A stretch of 64,000 nt of DNA from Wolfiporia cocos (lineage: Eukaryota > Basidiomycota > Agaricomycetes > Polyporales > Phaeolaceae): positions 3,410,001-3,474,000 of the forward strand of contig JACCLO010000004.1 in the NCBI GenBank assembly GCA_029448655.1, in the 5' to 3' direction. Shown piece after piece: positions 21,870-34,126 of the stretch (position 1 is its first letter; every line of letters begins with the position of its first letter). Position numbers and translations under genes: made by a program. Below the pieces are notes generated by a model. That model saw only the letters and a program-made list of their open reading frames with translations, was not told the origin of the DNA and made no database searches.

Positions 21870-22780
21870 GCCGGCCGGGTAGGACGTGGCTGGCGGACGG
21901 TGCATTGGGAGGGATACCGAGACGGGTCTGCGCGCGTAAGGGATGACGTGCGCGAGTGTACTATATTGCTTTGGTCCTGCCGGACCGTGCGGACGCAGCT
22001 GCGGCGGGAATTCCTCGGTGGAGCTGGCGAGGTCGAAGCTCGACACGCGGGCTCGAGTCGGACGAAATGGCTGCTGCGGCCGGAGCCCACGGTGACATAT
22101 GTGGGTGACTGCATCACGCTGCTGCGGGGGTCACAGCATGTTCGCGGACGCCGTGGTGCTGCACGAACAAATGACGGCGCAGCAGCAGCGACGGGGTGTG
22201 TTCGCGTTGCGGTGTGATAACGCTAGCTGTGGAGCCAGCGCTGCCCAGTCGCACGCGCTGTGCCCCACCGGTACGCGGCCTGCTCGTCGCCTCCTATTCC
22301 TCTTCCAGACGCCCGCTCGCGAGACGCGAAGGCACTCGCCGTCGGGATGTTATGCGATCAGAACGCGGTCGAGGCCCGCATCGCGCTGCCGGATATAGCC
22401 TCGCCCGCTGCTGCGCCCGCCGCCGCGCCCGCCCGCCACGGTCGTCGAGGATGTGTTGTGTGTTGGGCACAGCATTCGCGATGACGACAGGCGTGTGTGC
22501 GGTCCACCGCGAAAGAGCGCGGAGGGATCTGGGGTGCAAAGCGGGATGATGGAGGGCTTACCTAAGCAGCGGCACAGAGCCCGCGGGAGAAACCTTTCCA
22601 GCTCTGGGCGCCTGCTGGGCATTCCCACGGCCTGGAAGGGGAAGATGTGAAAAGGCCTCGGCGTTGATCCTCTCCTCGTCTCTCCGTCAAGCTGCGGTGC
22701 AGCCCTCGTCTCTCTCTCCTTCCCTCAGCCTCTGCAGTACGATACCCGGCCCCGCGCTACACTATTGCGAGTAATCCACC
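21870..22780. other. Intergenic, GC-rich, no gene seen
   Basis: About 900 bp of GC-rich sequence. The last 120 bp are strongly pyrimidine-rich on the plus strand (many CTCT/TCTC runs), as is common just upstream of fungal start sites, and probably form the core promoter and 5' leader of the transporter gene. No frame was supported. Confidence 0.5.
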
Positions 22781-24473
22781 ATGTCCCCCCACCAGGAGAA
22801 CATCCAGCTCAACCTCTCCATGAAGGAGGTCGATGCGCACGAGAGCGAGGAGCTTGGCCTGCCGCCAGACACACAGAACACCGTCCCGTCAATATGCGGC
22901 ATGCCTCTCAAATACGTCTCGTGAGTCCTGCTTCCTTCAGCAGCGTGCACGCGACCACGTTACTCCCTTGCCATAGCGGGACACCCGCGCGTCTGAGCGT
23001 CCATGCTGACCTTCTCCCAGCCTAGTGACTCTGGCAGTCCAAAATGCCCTATTGACCCTCATAATGCACTATTCCCGCGTCTCTGCCGCCCCTTCAGAGA
23101 CCTACTCCGCCGCCGCCGCCGTGCTCATGACCGAGCTCCTCAAGGGCTTCATCTCCCTCGTCGTTGCCTTCACCCGCCTCGACTGCTCGAGCCTCCCGAG
23201 CGCGTCTCTCTGGAACCCGCACGCGCTCTTCTACCGCTTCCGCCGCCTCGGCCGCGAGGTCTTCCGCCCCGACTGCTGGAAACTCTCCATCCCCGCTATC
23301 CTATACGTCATACAAAATAATCTCCAGTTTGTCGCCGTGTCCAACCTCGAAGCTGCCACCTTCCAGGTCAGCTACCAGATGAAGATCCTCACGACCGCCG
23401 CCTTCTCCGTCGTGCTCCTCCGCCGCAAGCTCAGCCCGACCAAGTGGCTCGCGCTCCTCTGTCTCGCGATCGGCGTTGGCATCGTCCAGATTCAAAGCGG
23501 CTCCGGGGCCCATGCTACGGGCGAAACGAACTCCCACGAGATGAACCCGTTCAAGGGCTTCATGGCCGTTGTGGCGGCGTGCTTTACCTCGGGCCTTGCG
23601 GGCGTGTACTTTGAGATGGTGCTCAAGAACTCGCCTGCCGATCTCTGGGTGCGCAACGTGCAGCTCTCGCTCTTCTCGCTCCTCCCCGCGCTCCTCCCCA
23701 TTATTTGCTCGCCGTCAGCACCGTCTCCTACCTCCGGTGTTGTGTCCCTCCAGCTCTTTGCCAACTTTGGCGCGTGGGCGTGGGCGACGGTTGCTGTGCA
23801 GGTCCTCGGCGGGCTGCTTACAGCGCTCGTGATCAAGTACGCGGACAACATCCTGAAGGGCTTCGCGACCTCGCTCAGCATTGTCATCTCCTTCCTTGCC
23901 TCTGTCGCGCTGTTCAGCTTCCAGATGTCCCTCACGTTCGTCCTCGGCTCGACCGTCGTCCTCGTCGCGACCTGGATGTACAACCAGCCCGACACTGGCT
24001 CCGCGGACGGCTCGTCTTACGGCTGCTGCAAGTCCTGGAGCTGGCGCTGGCGCGCACCTGCACAGCCCACACGCGCGTCCTCCGCGCTCTCCTTCGCGGG
24101 TGCGACACTCTCCCGGCGCGCGTCGACGTCCTCGCTCTCCTCGCTCGCGTCCTTCCACGCGTCGTCCGCCAAGTCATACCCGGGCTCGCCCGTCGAGCGC
24201 GACGCGCCAATCCTTGGCAGCCTCCTCGAGAGCAGCCTCTCGCCCAAGAAGCAGGACGACCCCGCGCGCCTCCCGCACGCGCTGCGCGCCCTCGCGCGCG
24301 CGTTCACGCGCTCGCCGCCGCAGTACGTGCACCTCACCGCGGGCGAGCCGTACGCGCCCGCGCCCGTCCCCGCGACGTCCGCGGCCGTGTACCCGCTCTC
24401 GTCGCGCCCGCCAAGCGCAGCGTCCCGCCCCGCGAGCGCGCTCGGCCAGGCGGCGCCCGCCGATGCGTCATGA
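22781..24473 (+). CDS. Golgi nucleotide-sugar transporter (SLC35A family)
   Basis: Multi-spanning antiporter that brings UDP-galactose or UDP-N-acetylglucosamine into the Golgi in exchange for UMP. Two exons (22781-22920 and 23021-24473) give 530 residues. After a cytosolic leader, ten or so hydrophobic helices follow. Family blocks: TLIMHYSR, YVIQNNLQFVAVSNLEAATFQVSYQMKILTTA, and SGLAGVYFEMVLKNSPADLWVRNVQL, which defines SLC35A. Later come KYADNILKGFATSLSIVIS and FVLGSTVVLVATWMYN. Substrate cannot be read from sequence. After the last helix comes an unusual tail of about 150 residues rich in Ser, Ala, Pro and Arg. Codon use is strongly biased to C/G in third position compared with genes further right. 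Confidence 0.9.
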
Positions 24474-25234
24474 TCCCCGCATTCGTGTGCCTGCCCTCTA
24501 CCCGCGCCTGCTATTCTTGTCCGCTCGCACGGCACGTCAGCCAAGCCCCTCGTGCCCTGCCCGCCCTGCCCGTCGGTCTGCCTGTCTGTCAGCAGCTAGG
24601 GAGAGATTCGCCGAGCCTGCGGACGTCCGGACTGCCGTGACACTATTCCTACTGCCCACGCACCGATCCAAGCCAAGTAACCGTACATTTCGGACTGTAT
24701 TATTATTACTACCTAGCTTCTTCGTACTTTGTCTGTCCGCCTACTGCCTACCACTCCTCCCCCTACCCGGACGCTGTTGTCCGCACGATAAGTGTCCGCA
24801 TGCATCTAGTACGCCTTCCTTTGTTGCTCTGTCTGGACTTCGTTTGTCTGCGCAACGTATCACCCACTAGCACTATCTACTACGCACTATATTCTACGTG
24901 ACATGGACCGTTAGACAGTGTAGACGACGACACCCGCGTGCCCGCGGTGCATAATGTTTGCTTTTTCCTGTACATATGATGCCGCGGATCATGAAATGCC
25001 GCGCACCACAAAGCAATGCTCGGACGGCGTGCCAGTGGCTCATCGCACAAATATATCATCACCGGCGCAAGTTAGGGGCGCTGCGTTGCATGATGTCCAC
25101 GGCCCCCGGACGAACTTGGCACGCAACGCGAATTGGCGATCTCCGCCCGCAGCAGGCGGCATTCATAGAATACAACACGCGTATGTACAAGCACGGACCG
25201 GACCCTCGGCGACCCCGCATCGTCGACGCGCGGA
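24474..25234. other. Convergent intergenic region, no gene seen
   Basis: Holds the 3' ends of the plus-strand transporter and the minus-strand transhydrogenase. Frames present on the plus strand are low-complexity shadows. No RNA gene was seen. Confidence 0.5.
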
Positions 25235-28200
25235 TCAGCTGGCGTACTTGGCCTCGAGCCCCTTCTTGATCGCTGCGCGGGCAGTGGTCAGCACGTCGGC
25301 GCTCGCTGCTGCAGACGATCGCGGGAGGCGGCGCACCTTCGCACGTGTCCTTCGCGTCGCCGAAGAGCATCTTCGTGCCCGGCATGTAGAACATCGGGTT
25401 GGGCACGTCCGCTGCGCGCGAGAAGCATCGTCAGCCCGGCACGCCGCACGGACAGGCGTGGGTGTGAAGGGGGGGACGCACCGTAGCCGCTCGCCATGCC
25501 GCGCTTCATGACGACCACCTGCTTGCTCTTCCACGCGTGCAGGACGGGCATGCCCGCAATGGGCGAGCCGGGCTCGAGCGCGATTGGGTTCACAGTGTCG
25601 TTCGCACCGATGACGAGCGTCACGTCCGTGTCCGTAAAGTCATCGTTGATCTCGTCCATCTCCAGGACGACTGTCGTGCATCATCAGCCGCTGCGCGCTA
25701 TCAGGCTGATGGGAGCTCACTGTCGTAGGGTACGGACGCCTCGGCGAGGAGCACGTTACATTGGCCCGGCATTCTACACGGTGGTCAGTGAGCAGTGCGT
25801 CAACGGCGCGATGTGACATGGAGACCGACCGTCCTGCAACCGGATGGATCGCAAACCGCACATTCACGCTCTTCGACCGCAGCACTGCAACGATGTCGGA
25901 AATGGCGTACTGCGCTTTCGCCACGGCCATGCCGTAGCCTACCACCTAAGCGTGGGGCTGGCGTCGGCAAAAGGCAAAAGAAGACGGTAGAAGCCAGAGA
26001 AGCGCACCAATATTACATTCTCCGCATTAGCCAGCGCATCGACTGTTTCGTCTACCGACGTCTTCGTGATGGAACCCTCGATCTTGTAATCACTCTGGGC
26101 GGCTGATGAACCAATACCGCCGAACAGAACGTTGGTCAATGTTCTGTTCATCGCAACACACTGCGGGCGGCTGATTTTAGGATCAGTGACATATCGGTTG
26201 TCAAGCTGCTCACCATGATATACGACAGGATAGATCCACTGACACCAATCAGGGCACCAACAGTTGTTAGCAATGAATTGTCAAGCATGAAGCCTTCGCG
26301 ACACATTTTGGTCAGCGCCGTGAAGATGAAGATGAAGATGAACCGAAAAGTACCTTCAGCGACGAGTGCAAATCCCGAGTAGGCATTCAAAACTGTGATC
26401 ACGACAGCTACATCCCAAGATCAATCGGCGCAGAGAGCATGCGGCAGGATGACGATAACGCACGCATGTCTGCTCCTCCAATTGCTGCTGTAGTCGTGAA
26501 TCCTTTGATAAAGCTCAGAAGTGTGTTCGCTCCGAGGAAGCCAGCTGCCACAAGGGGTACCTTGGGCGCCATAGATATAAACGCCCCCATTGACACGATG
26601 TTGGCACCGAGCAAAGAGCTATTAATCAAATGCCTGCCCGGCAGGGCCAGGGGTCTCGAAGACACGCGTCCGGCCAATTTCAAGAAGGCGACAATAGAAC
26701 CAGTGAAGGTCACGCCACCTACATGTGGCTTCAGAACTTCATATCCTGGATATTACTGTCGAGCAATACGCACCAATGAGTACACCCAAGTATGCAGTGG
26801 TGAGGTGCAATATCGATGCATGAGAAATGTCGGCCAGGACACTCGCAATACTGGTCAATACAGCGGCAAGACCCACGACAGAATGCAACGCCGCCACCAT
26901 CTGCGGCAGCTCAATGGCCGTGATGCGCCGTCCGATGATGGTCCCGACGGTCCCACCAATCGCAGCGACGCCTGCAAATTGCGCGAGCACTTCCGGAGGG
27001 AAGCCAACTGCAACCAGAGAGGCAAGAATACCGGACCCGACACCGAGCATGCCAAGGACATTGGCCTGGCGAGCAGTAGCCTGCGATGCGAGTCCGGAGA
27101 TTGAGCCTACGCAAGATCTATGAGATCAGATCTACTATGCGATCAGATTTAACGTACTGATACACAGGACGCTGCTGGTCAGATAGCCAGCCTGTATAAG
27201 CCCCGACATGCCTGTGCTCACGGCAGCAAGGAAGCCGCTTGTGAACACGACAGCGGGAATGCCGTAAAGCCATGCATACTCCGGAGGATCAGTTGCACCT
27301 ACAACAGCGTTCAGTTGAAATTCCTGACGCCAAGTGGTGTACTTACGCTTGAACATGTCCAGCATGCGCTTGGTGATCACAAAGCCACCAGCGACGTTTA
27401 CACTGGCTAGCAGAACCGAGACAGCACCCAGAACCTGTGGCACCGTTGTGGGCAAGTAGCCGCCCCCCATGACGAAAAGACCGCCAACTCCCACCATGCC
27501 TGTATACAATAAATACAATCTAGTCACGGTTGAATGCCACAAGCAAGAAACACACCTGAGATAGCATTGGTCACAGACATGAGCGGCGAGTGCAGAGCCG
27601 GGGCAACACCCCACACGACTCGATAGCCAATTAGACCAGCCAGTCCAAACGTGAAGAACTGGTCCATGAAGGCCGCGCCTGACATCTTCCCAAGAGCTAC
27701 GGCTGTACCCATTCCCGCGGTGACTGTGGTCACTTCCCGGGTAGCCTTCTGCCATGGGGTGATCGCCTTGGTCTCAGCAACTTCGGCTGCCTTGTCGGCG
27801 GACGGCGGCGTGACCACAGGAGGAACTGGACGAGGTGCAGGCGGCAAGAGAACACCATTATGGAGCACGATGGATCCGCGAACGACTTCATCCTCTAGGT
27901 TGACCGAGAACTTGCTATCGTCGCCTATGGACAACAGGAACTTCGTAATGTTGTTCGAGTACAGTGTGGAGGACTGAGTCGGCAGGCGAGAAGGCAGGTC
28001 AGTGTATCCTACCGTCCACAGTAAGCAGCGGGCTATGTTTAATCAGGCAATAAGCTGGTTACCGATGATGGTGACACCATTCTGGACGTGGACCTCTCCT
28101 GGACTTGTGAGCGCACAATTGCCTCCAGTTTCAGCTGCCAGGTCCACAATCACAGAGCCTTGCTTCATAGCAGCAACCATCTGGAAGAAGATATCAACTC

Positions 28201-29508
28201 AGTTACCACAAAACCGACAGCGTATGCCTTACGTCAGCAGTGATCAGCTTCGGCGCAGGTCTGCCTGGAATAAGAGCCTGTAACCAGTAAGTTCGGAATC
28301 ACGCGTCCTACAGGGTCTCCAACTAACAGTGGTGATGACAATGTCGACATCCTTGCATTGCTCCATGAACAGTGCCATTTCTGCCTCGATGAACTCCTTT
28401 GACATTTCCTTGGCGTAACCTCCACCACCTTCGCCAGATTCTTGGACGGGAACTTCCAAGAACTCAGCTCCAAGAGATTGCACTTGTTCCCTGGCTGCAG
28501 CCCGAGTGTCGAAACCTCTGACAATAGCACCCATGCGCCGAGCCTAAAGGCACTCGTGTTGGTCTAATCTCAAGCAGAAACTCTCTGTGACATACCGTTG
28601 CGATAGCACTCAACCCAGCAACACCAGCACCAATGACGAGCACCTTGCATGGAGGGATCTATGCAATGATCAGCATTCAGGATCTTGTTCTTCGTGATTA
28701 ATGATCAGCGAACCTTTCTGGATGGGTGTAATAACTTCAGCACTACTTCTACGTAAACTGCATAATGACATACCCGGCTGCCGTAACCTGACCTGTCAAG
28801 AACCGCCCGAAGTGGTTTGCTGCCTCTAAGACCGCCTTGTAACCTGCAATATTAGCCATTGAACTGGGCAATCATGAACGATCAGCCTGATGCTTGTTGC
28901 GGAGAACGTAGCGTTCACCTTAATGCATCAAAAACCTGGGCACGGGATATCCGGGGTATCATCTCCATTGCAAATGCGTTGGCCTTGCGCGCAGCGAGAG
29001 CCTCTACGATTGCCTTGTTCTGATTGGGGTATAGGAATGATATTACAGTACCGCCTTCCTTCACCGCTTCCGCCTCCTGGCCCACAACCGGTGGCCTTAC
29101 TTTTAGCAGGATGTCTGACGAGCCGAAAAGATCATTCCTGTCAACCAGCGTGGCACCCGCCGCTCTGTAGTGTTCATCCAGAAATTGTGCCTGAGCGCCG
29201 GCGTTCTTCTCGACCAGGATCTTGGAGAATCCCTTCTTGAGCAGAACCGTTACGTTCTGCGGAGTCACGGCGACCCGACGCTCATTAGGATAGATCTCGA
29301 CCGGCACCCCGATGCTTAATTGCGAATACGGGATCGCCTCAGCTACTGTATCATAAGATCGCTGCCAGTAAAAAACCAATCGGAGAATGCTGACCGGTCG
29401 CTTCTTGCTTTGTGGCGTTCGCAGCGTCTGTGCTCGCGCTAGCATCCTGGATTGGTGCCGATGCATGGTAATAGCGATATGTGCGCGAGCCTGAACGCAG
29501 GTCATCAT
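25235..29508 (-). CDS. NNT: Proton-translocating NAD(P) transhydrogenase, mitochondrial
   Basis: Inner-membrane enzyme that uses the proton gradient to reduce NADP+ with NADH. Roughly 1,050 residues from about a dozen exons. The order is the animal-like fusion. A mitochondrial leader is followed by domain I (NAD-binding; [50 protein letters not shown]). The domain II membrane helices come next ([59 protein letters not shown]). The C-terminal domain III NADP site contains [34 protein letters not shown] and [23 protein letters not shown]. Frame closure between 28774 and 28658 requires a 4-nt exon at 28714-28717. The extreme N-terminus may contain one more small intron. Start chosen at the first in-frame ATG; a later Met is possible. 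Confidence 0.92.
28714..28717 (-). other. Predicted 4-nt micro-exon of the transhydrogenase gene
   Basis: The exon ending at 28774 leaves two bases (GG) of a codon, and the next recognisable exon starts at 28658 in phase 0 with [11 protein letters not shown] 4-nt exon AAAG at 28714-28717 supplies A plus the codon AAG and gives [15 protein letters not shown], the family consensus. The flanking introns are 28718-28773 (56 nt, GTATGT donor, CAG acceptor) and 28659-28713 (55 nt, GTTCGC donor, TAG acceptor), both of typical size for this genome. Confidence 0.72.
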
Positions 29509-30334
29509 CGGGTAACGTGTACTGTTTCAGATAGACCGCTCACTATGTAGCTTCCAGCTAGCGCTTGCGGCTATCCTCCTGGTGGCGCACGCGCCGCCTG
29601 CCAGTGAGCAGCGAAGGAGGATCTTCGAGCTCATCGCGTTGGAACAGCAAGGAGAGGCCTCAGACCGTCGCCTTGTAGAATGGCCAGCTCGAGTACACTA
29701 ATGGTTGTAGAGAACTACCTGGGTAGAGAGCGCCCCGTTGCTTGGCCAGGAGGGTCACCTGTCCTCGGTACATATCGATGCCCGTGGACAGCTACTAATA
29801 GTAACAGCATGATCAAGCAGGAACGTCTTCTGATCACAAGCTCTGTAAGTCGAAGACTCGTACTGTCACATTGGGCATGTGTTATCGAGTGACCGTGGGT
29901 AGTGTGAGGTCCGGTACAAGTTGCATCAAACCGCAGATTGTGGTGGTCCACGCTTCTTACTACAAGACCGCGACACGTCCTGCAGGTGAGTTTGCAGGTC
30001 CCTATCGTCGACAATAGTCAGTTTGGCGACGTACGTGTTCAAATGCGAGTTGCAGAAGAAAGATCGGACTCGGGAGCAGTTTACTACTTACCCCGCACGC
30101 GCACGACCAGGATCGCCGCTCCAAATCGAGATCGCGGAGATCGCGCAAAGACGGGGTGAGTACACTATCATTACACCAGCACCTCGCAAGCAAATATCTC
30201 GGATGTGCAATCTCTTGTTTCTCCGACGAGTACATTGCGAGAATGCAGGTCGATGCTCGCACCACACGTCAGCGAGAAAGATCAGCCGTACGGCCCTTTG
30301 TCATCTCTTCGCAGGCCACATAATACCGACCCGG
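29509..30334. other. Intergenic, no gene seen
   Basis: About 830 bp upstream of the transhydrogenase and downstream of the aldolase, both on the minus strand. No supported frame or RNA gene. Confidence 0.5.
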
Positions 30335-31589
30335 TCACTTCCTCAATTTGTCATTGAGACTACGCTCAGCCTCCACCAAGGCTCGCACGTCAGGATGCTC
30401 CCACAATGCAGTTATGGTGTCGGCGTCGACCGGAGGCAACGGCTTGCGAGGCAGCCCGCCGTATCCATAGAGTCGCTCAAGCAACGCTTTCGTTCCTGCA
30501 ATAGACGCTTTTGCGATAGTGAAGTCCGCACGGCCAACAATAGCTTGTAGGCTTTGCGCCTCAGAGAGGGAGGCAGGGTTCTTCGCTGCCTCCTGGGCGA
30601 GCTGGAACAATTTAACGGTGGTATACTGATGATATATCGAAGCGTGAGGACAGAAGATCGGAAGATAGCCAATCGTGACTTACTGGTGCCACATTGGCCA
30701 ACCCAGTAATGGCACCGTGACCATTAGCAAAAGCCGACGGCACCAGAAAGTCGGCGTAGCCTCCTAGCACGAGGAAGGGCCCGTTCGGGTTTCTGCGGGG
30801 GTACAACGAAGGAAATGTTGCATCCGAGACCGTCGCGCATATTCTCGTCAGCTTCCCGACGTTTCCGCACCTACACACGACTGTCAAATGTTATAAAGAG
30901 CATCGTCAAGATCGACACGTACGTCAACTTGACACCGGCAAGGTTTGGAGAGCTTGTCGCTAGTTCTGTGATAAGGTCGGAATCAAGATCTATGCCGCCA
31001 CTTGCTCCAGGATCTGGCGGCGAGATCACCTTCAATATATTGCAATTAAATCTATTTTGAGACATGATGTACTCACAATTGTATATGAGCACCGGAATGG
31101 GGCTCCTCTCCGCTACCTCCGTCCAGAATGCTTTGAGGGCTTCCTTATTACCCGAGAGCACGCCGGCGAAATAACCACTAGCGATCACGATCGCGTAGTC
31201 TGCACCAGCGCGCGCGGCCTCATGGCACAGCTCGATGGTCTCGCGAGTACTGCCCGTGCCCGTACCCGCTACGATAGGTACCTGTGTGAAGCCAGCCTTA
31301 TCCAACGCACGGCGGGCGGCCTGTATGAGTATAATTCGTTCTGCGTGTGTCAGATGGATCCCCTCTCCCATGCTCCCAGCTAGCAGAGGACGGACTCCCG
31401 CCCCGGCAAGCAGCAGAACGTGGGACTCGAAAGACTGGAGATCTAAGCATGCACATTATTGATCCGCATGGCGAATCTACGACACGAGGACTCACCGAGA
31501 TCTTCGGAGCCTGGCAGGAAAAATGTGGGGATCGGTGCGTAGATGCCGGGCTGCAGCGGCCGGGGCGTTGCTGGGACGTTGGGCGCCAT
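30335..31589 (-). CDS. DapA-family class I aldolase (HOGA/LGA1-like)
   Basis: Lysine-dependent aldolase or hydratase of the dihydrodipicolinate synthase family. In fungi this family includes the 2-keto-3-deoxy-L-galactonate aldolase of pectin-sugar breakdown and 4-hydroxy-2-oxoglutarate aldolase-like enzymes. Five exons give about 320 residues. Exon 1 is 31496-31589. Seen: APIPTFFLPGSEDL at the start, LLAGSMGEGIHLTHAERI (substrate carboxylate loop), PIVAGTGTGSTRETIELC, the catalytic tyrosine in LIYNYPGASGGIDLDSDLI and the Schiff-base lysine in NLAGVKLTCGNVGKL. The Tyr codon spans the intron that ends just before the ATCCTGG at about 31013. Fungi make lysine by the aminoadipate route, so a lysine-biosynthesis role is unlikely. 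The exact substrate is not readable. Confidence 0.85.
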
Positions 31590-32664
31590 GGCGTCTCGAG
31601 GAACTACTCAGACGACGGGGTTGACAGGCGGCGAATAAATAGTGGGACTTAGTAGCCTAAGATGCCGGTCCGGTGTGGCCGCGGGTAGACCTTCTGACTG
31701 AGTAGCGATAAAGCACGCCGATCCCGTCTCTGTACAACAAGAAGTCACCGAATGTAATTTGCTGGACGGAAGATAGAAGGTGCATTAATATTACCGGTAC
31801 CGGCGTGTGCCTTATACTGAGGACTCAATAAATCATAGAAGACATCACACCGGAGAGCGCGATAGAGGTGAGTAGTTTCCGGAGCCAGCTATGGTGCTGC
31901 AGGAAGCGCGCCCCATACAACGAACACGTTCCACCGAACCTTCGACTGTAAAGAAGCAATGGTCAACATTCATTCGGTTAGTCATGGAGCTGTCCATAGG
32001 GCGACATCAGCAAGTGGTTCATTTGACAGTCTCGCTATCGGGGGCCGCACCTTATCCCGCCAAAACAATCACATGAGGTATTGACCTGGAGATCATGGGG
32101 TTCAACATATTGCCTGACTGCATATGCGGAATATTCGTCCGACGACTCACCGCCGCTCGATGCCGTGTCTTGCACGCAATTGCGTCGTTTGACACATCTG
32201 GCGCAAACTCGTCTCCCTCAATGTGTACTGTGGTGGATGCGGTAGGCATGGGTATGCTGCAAAGCACACGGAGGGCGTTTTCTTGATGCAGGTCATCCCG
32301 GAGGTAGGGGCATATCGGGGCCGTGAAACGTTGGCCAATGACAGATAGAAAGCATTTTAACTAGTGTCTCTTCCAGCACTATGTCGAGAGTTTGAGAAGA
32401 ATACGAGGCTTACTTGGATATAACTTACATGCGCGGATCTTTATGCCTTCTCTTCGTCCGCCCACTACGGGTAGACGCACTGTTTTTGGCCCAGTAGGGT
32501 TCTTCGGCAATGAGCCGGGGGAGAGAAGGGATGAAGATGCCTATAGACGCCACGACGCATACGCAAGTCACTGTCACGTCCTTTGCGGTCATATACATGT
32601 TTACAAATGAGGCAGTGAGTTTATGGATACAGTGAATGGATATATCCCACCGAGACTGATACGT
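31590..32664. other. Intergenic, no gene seen
   Basis: Just over 1 kb between the aldolase promoter side and the PUS4 3' end. Frames up to about 70 codons occur but none is protein-like. No tRNA, repeat or transposon remnant was recognised. Confidence 0.5.
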
Positions 32665-33820
32665 TTATTTTTCTACTATCTCAAGCTTGTCCATAACTTC
32701 CCTCTCCCACTTCGTCCATCCGTCAGCATCGGGCACCCCAGCGTCTTCCGTCGCAGCAGCGAGGACCTCCCATGGCACGCATGCCCGATCAGTCTCATCG
32801 TTTGGCTCGAGCGCAAAGCGGCCCTGGCGGGTCCGCGTAAGGGTAACGACGTGCGCGGCAGAGCCTACAGCGTGTCCGAGGTCGTGCACGACGGAACGCA
32901 CGTATGTACCTCCAGACACCTTCATCCGCAGAACGAAGGCCGTCGGCCCTCCATCTAGAGCCGGCTCGGGCTCAGGTTCATCCTTCACGGACGCGTTCTC
33001 CTCTGTCCCCTTTAAAGCCTTTTCTACAGCTATTTTCTGTTCCTCCGAGAACTTCTTTTCGGGCCATCGATACGAATGCTTGGTGTCCAGCCACTCCTCA
33101 AGCTCAAGCGAATGGATGGTGACCTCCCGCTTTTCGATCGGTCGCGGGAGCGGGGTGCCAGTACGAGCGTACTCATATAAAGGTTTTCCGTCCATTTTCA
33201 ATGCGGAGAATCTGTGTCGTGTGAAAACCTCCTGCGTATTTGCGACCGAGTGCGCGGACGTACATAGGCGGCGTCTGCATGATTTTGCCTCTAAATTGTT
33301 CCAGAGCCTTCTCGACACCGTCTCGGGTGACATGGCGCCAAGGCGCTGTTCGGACTTGCGCGCCTTCGCTATCATATGAGTCGGTCTCACAACCTAGAAG
33401 ACAGGTGGTGCGATACTCCTGTCTCGAAGCGCATATAGCTCTGCATAAAGTCCGAGACAAGCATAACTTACCTTGACACAGTCGAGAAATTCCCCGAGTT
33501 TCTTCGTGCCTTTACCGACACCGACGACTATGAATGGGCGTGTTATTCAAAAGCAAGATATAACGCTTTATTGGTCTACCAAGAACACCGTCCGCCAGAG
33601 GATCCAATGTCCCCCCCTGGCCGATCTTCATGGAGTAGCGGTTATGTTTCGCCTTCTTTGTCTTCCCCTTCACTTTTTTGAGATCTGCTTCACTGACGAA
33701 CAGGCGGGAGCTCGCGACTAGTGGTTTGATGTTTTCTAGAATAGACATGGTTGTCGGGCCAGATGGCTTCACCACACCAAAAAGACCTGATATAGGCAAT
33801 GTAGACGGGACTTTAGGCAT
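32665..33820 (-). CDS. PUS4: tRNA pseudouridine-55 synthase (TruB/PUS4)
   Basis: Makes pseudouridine 55 in the T loop of tRNAs in nucleus and mitochondria. Four exons on the minus strand. Exon 1 (33580-33820) starts MPKVPSTLPISGLFGVVKPSGPT and holds the catalytic Asp in GQGGTLDPLADGVL. The next short exon gives VVGVGKGTKKLGEFLDCVK, then EYRTTCLLGCETDSYDSEG, and finally FSALKMDGKPLYEYARTG, REVTIHSLEL and the PUA-like block KVSGGTYVRSVVHDLGHAVGSAAHVV. An acidic-to-proline-rich insertion of about 50 residues sits before that block. All TruB motifs are intact. The splice joining CVK to EYR was placed at the acceptor that restores the EYR-TTCLLG strand. Confidence 0.93.
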
Positions 33821-34126
33821 CCTGTGAACCGTTCAGATGCTGACACAAGTGTAAGCTTGGAAATGCGCCTTGGCCTCTAGAACTGGCCTAACGGAGTTAC
33901 GAGGCGAAGCCGCGTGCTATTTTTGAGAATCTCGATCAAGAGAATTACGCCCGGCGCTAGCTCGCAAACTTGCGCTCAATATTTAATGTCGCCGACGTCA
34001 CGCCCAAGGATGAGAGCAAGAAGGAAAGGGAATCGATCTAAAATGCAATGTAATGTACAGGCGTTTTATGCTGCAAGTCCTACAAGATCATGGCAATCGT
34101 GAGCTACAACACAACCGAGAGCCCGC
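33821..34126. other. Intergenic, no gene seen
   Basis: About 300 bp: PUS4 promoter side and HSP70 3' end, both minus strand. Nothing else recognised. Confidence 0.5.

Noticed and set aside
23705..24870. Long plus-strand frames of over 300 codons over the transporter exon
   Set aside because: Arg/Pro/Ser-rich shadows caused by the extreme third-position GC of the transporter.
26310..26346. GATGAA hexamer-like repeat as a satellite
   Set aside because: Only a few copies inside a transhydrogenase intron; ordinary slippage.
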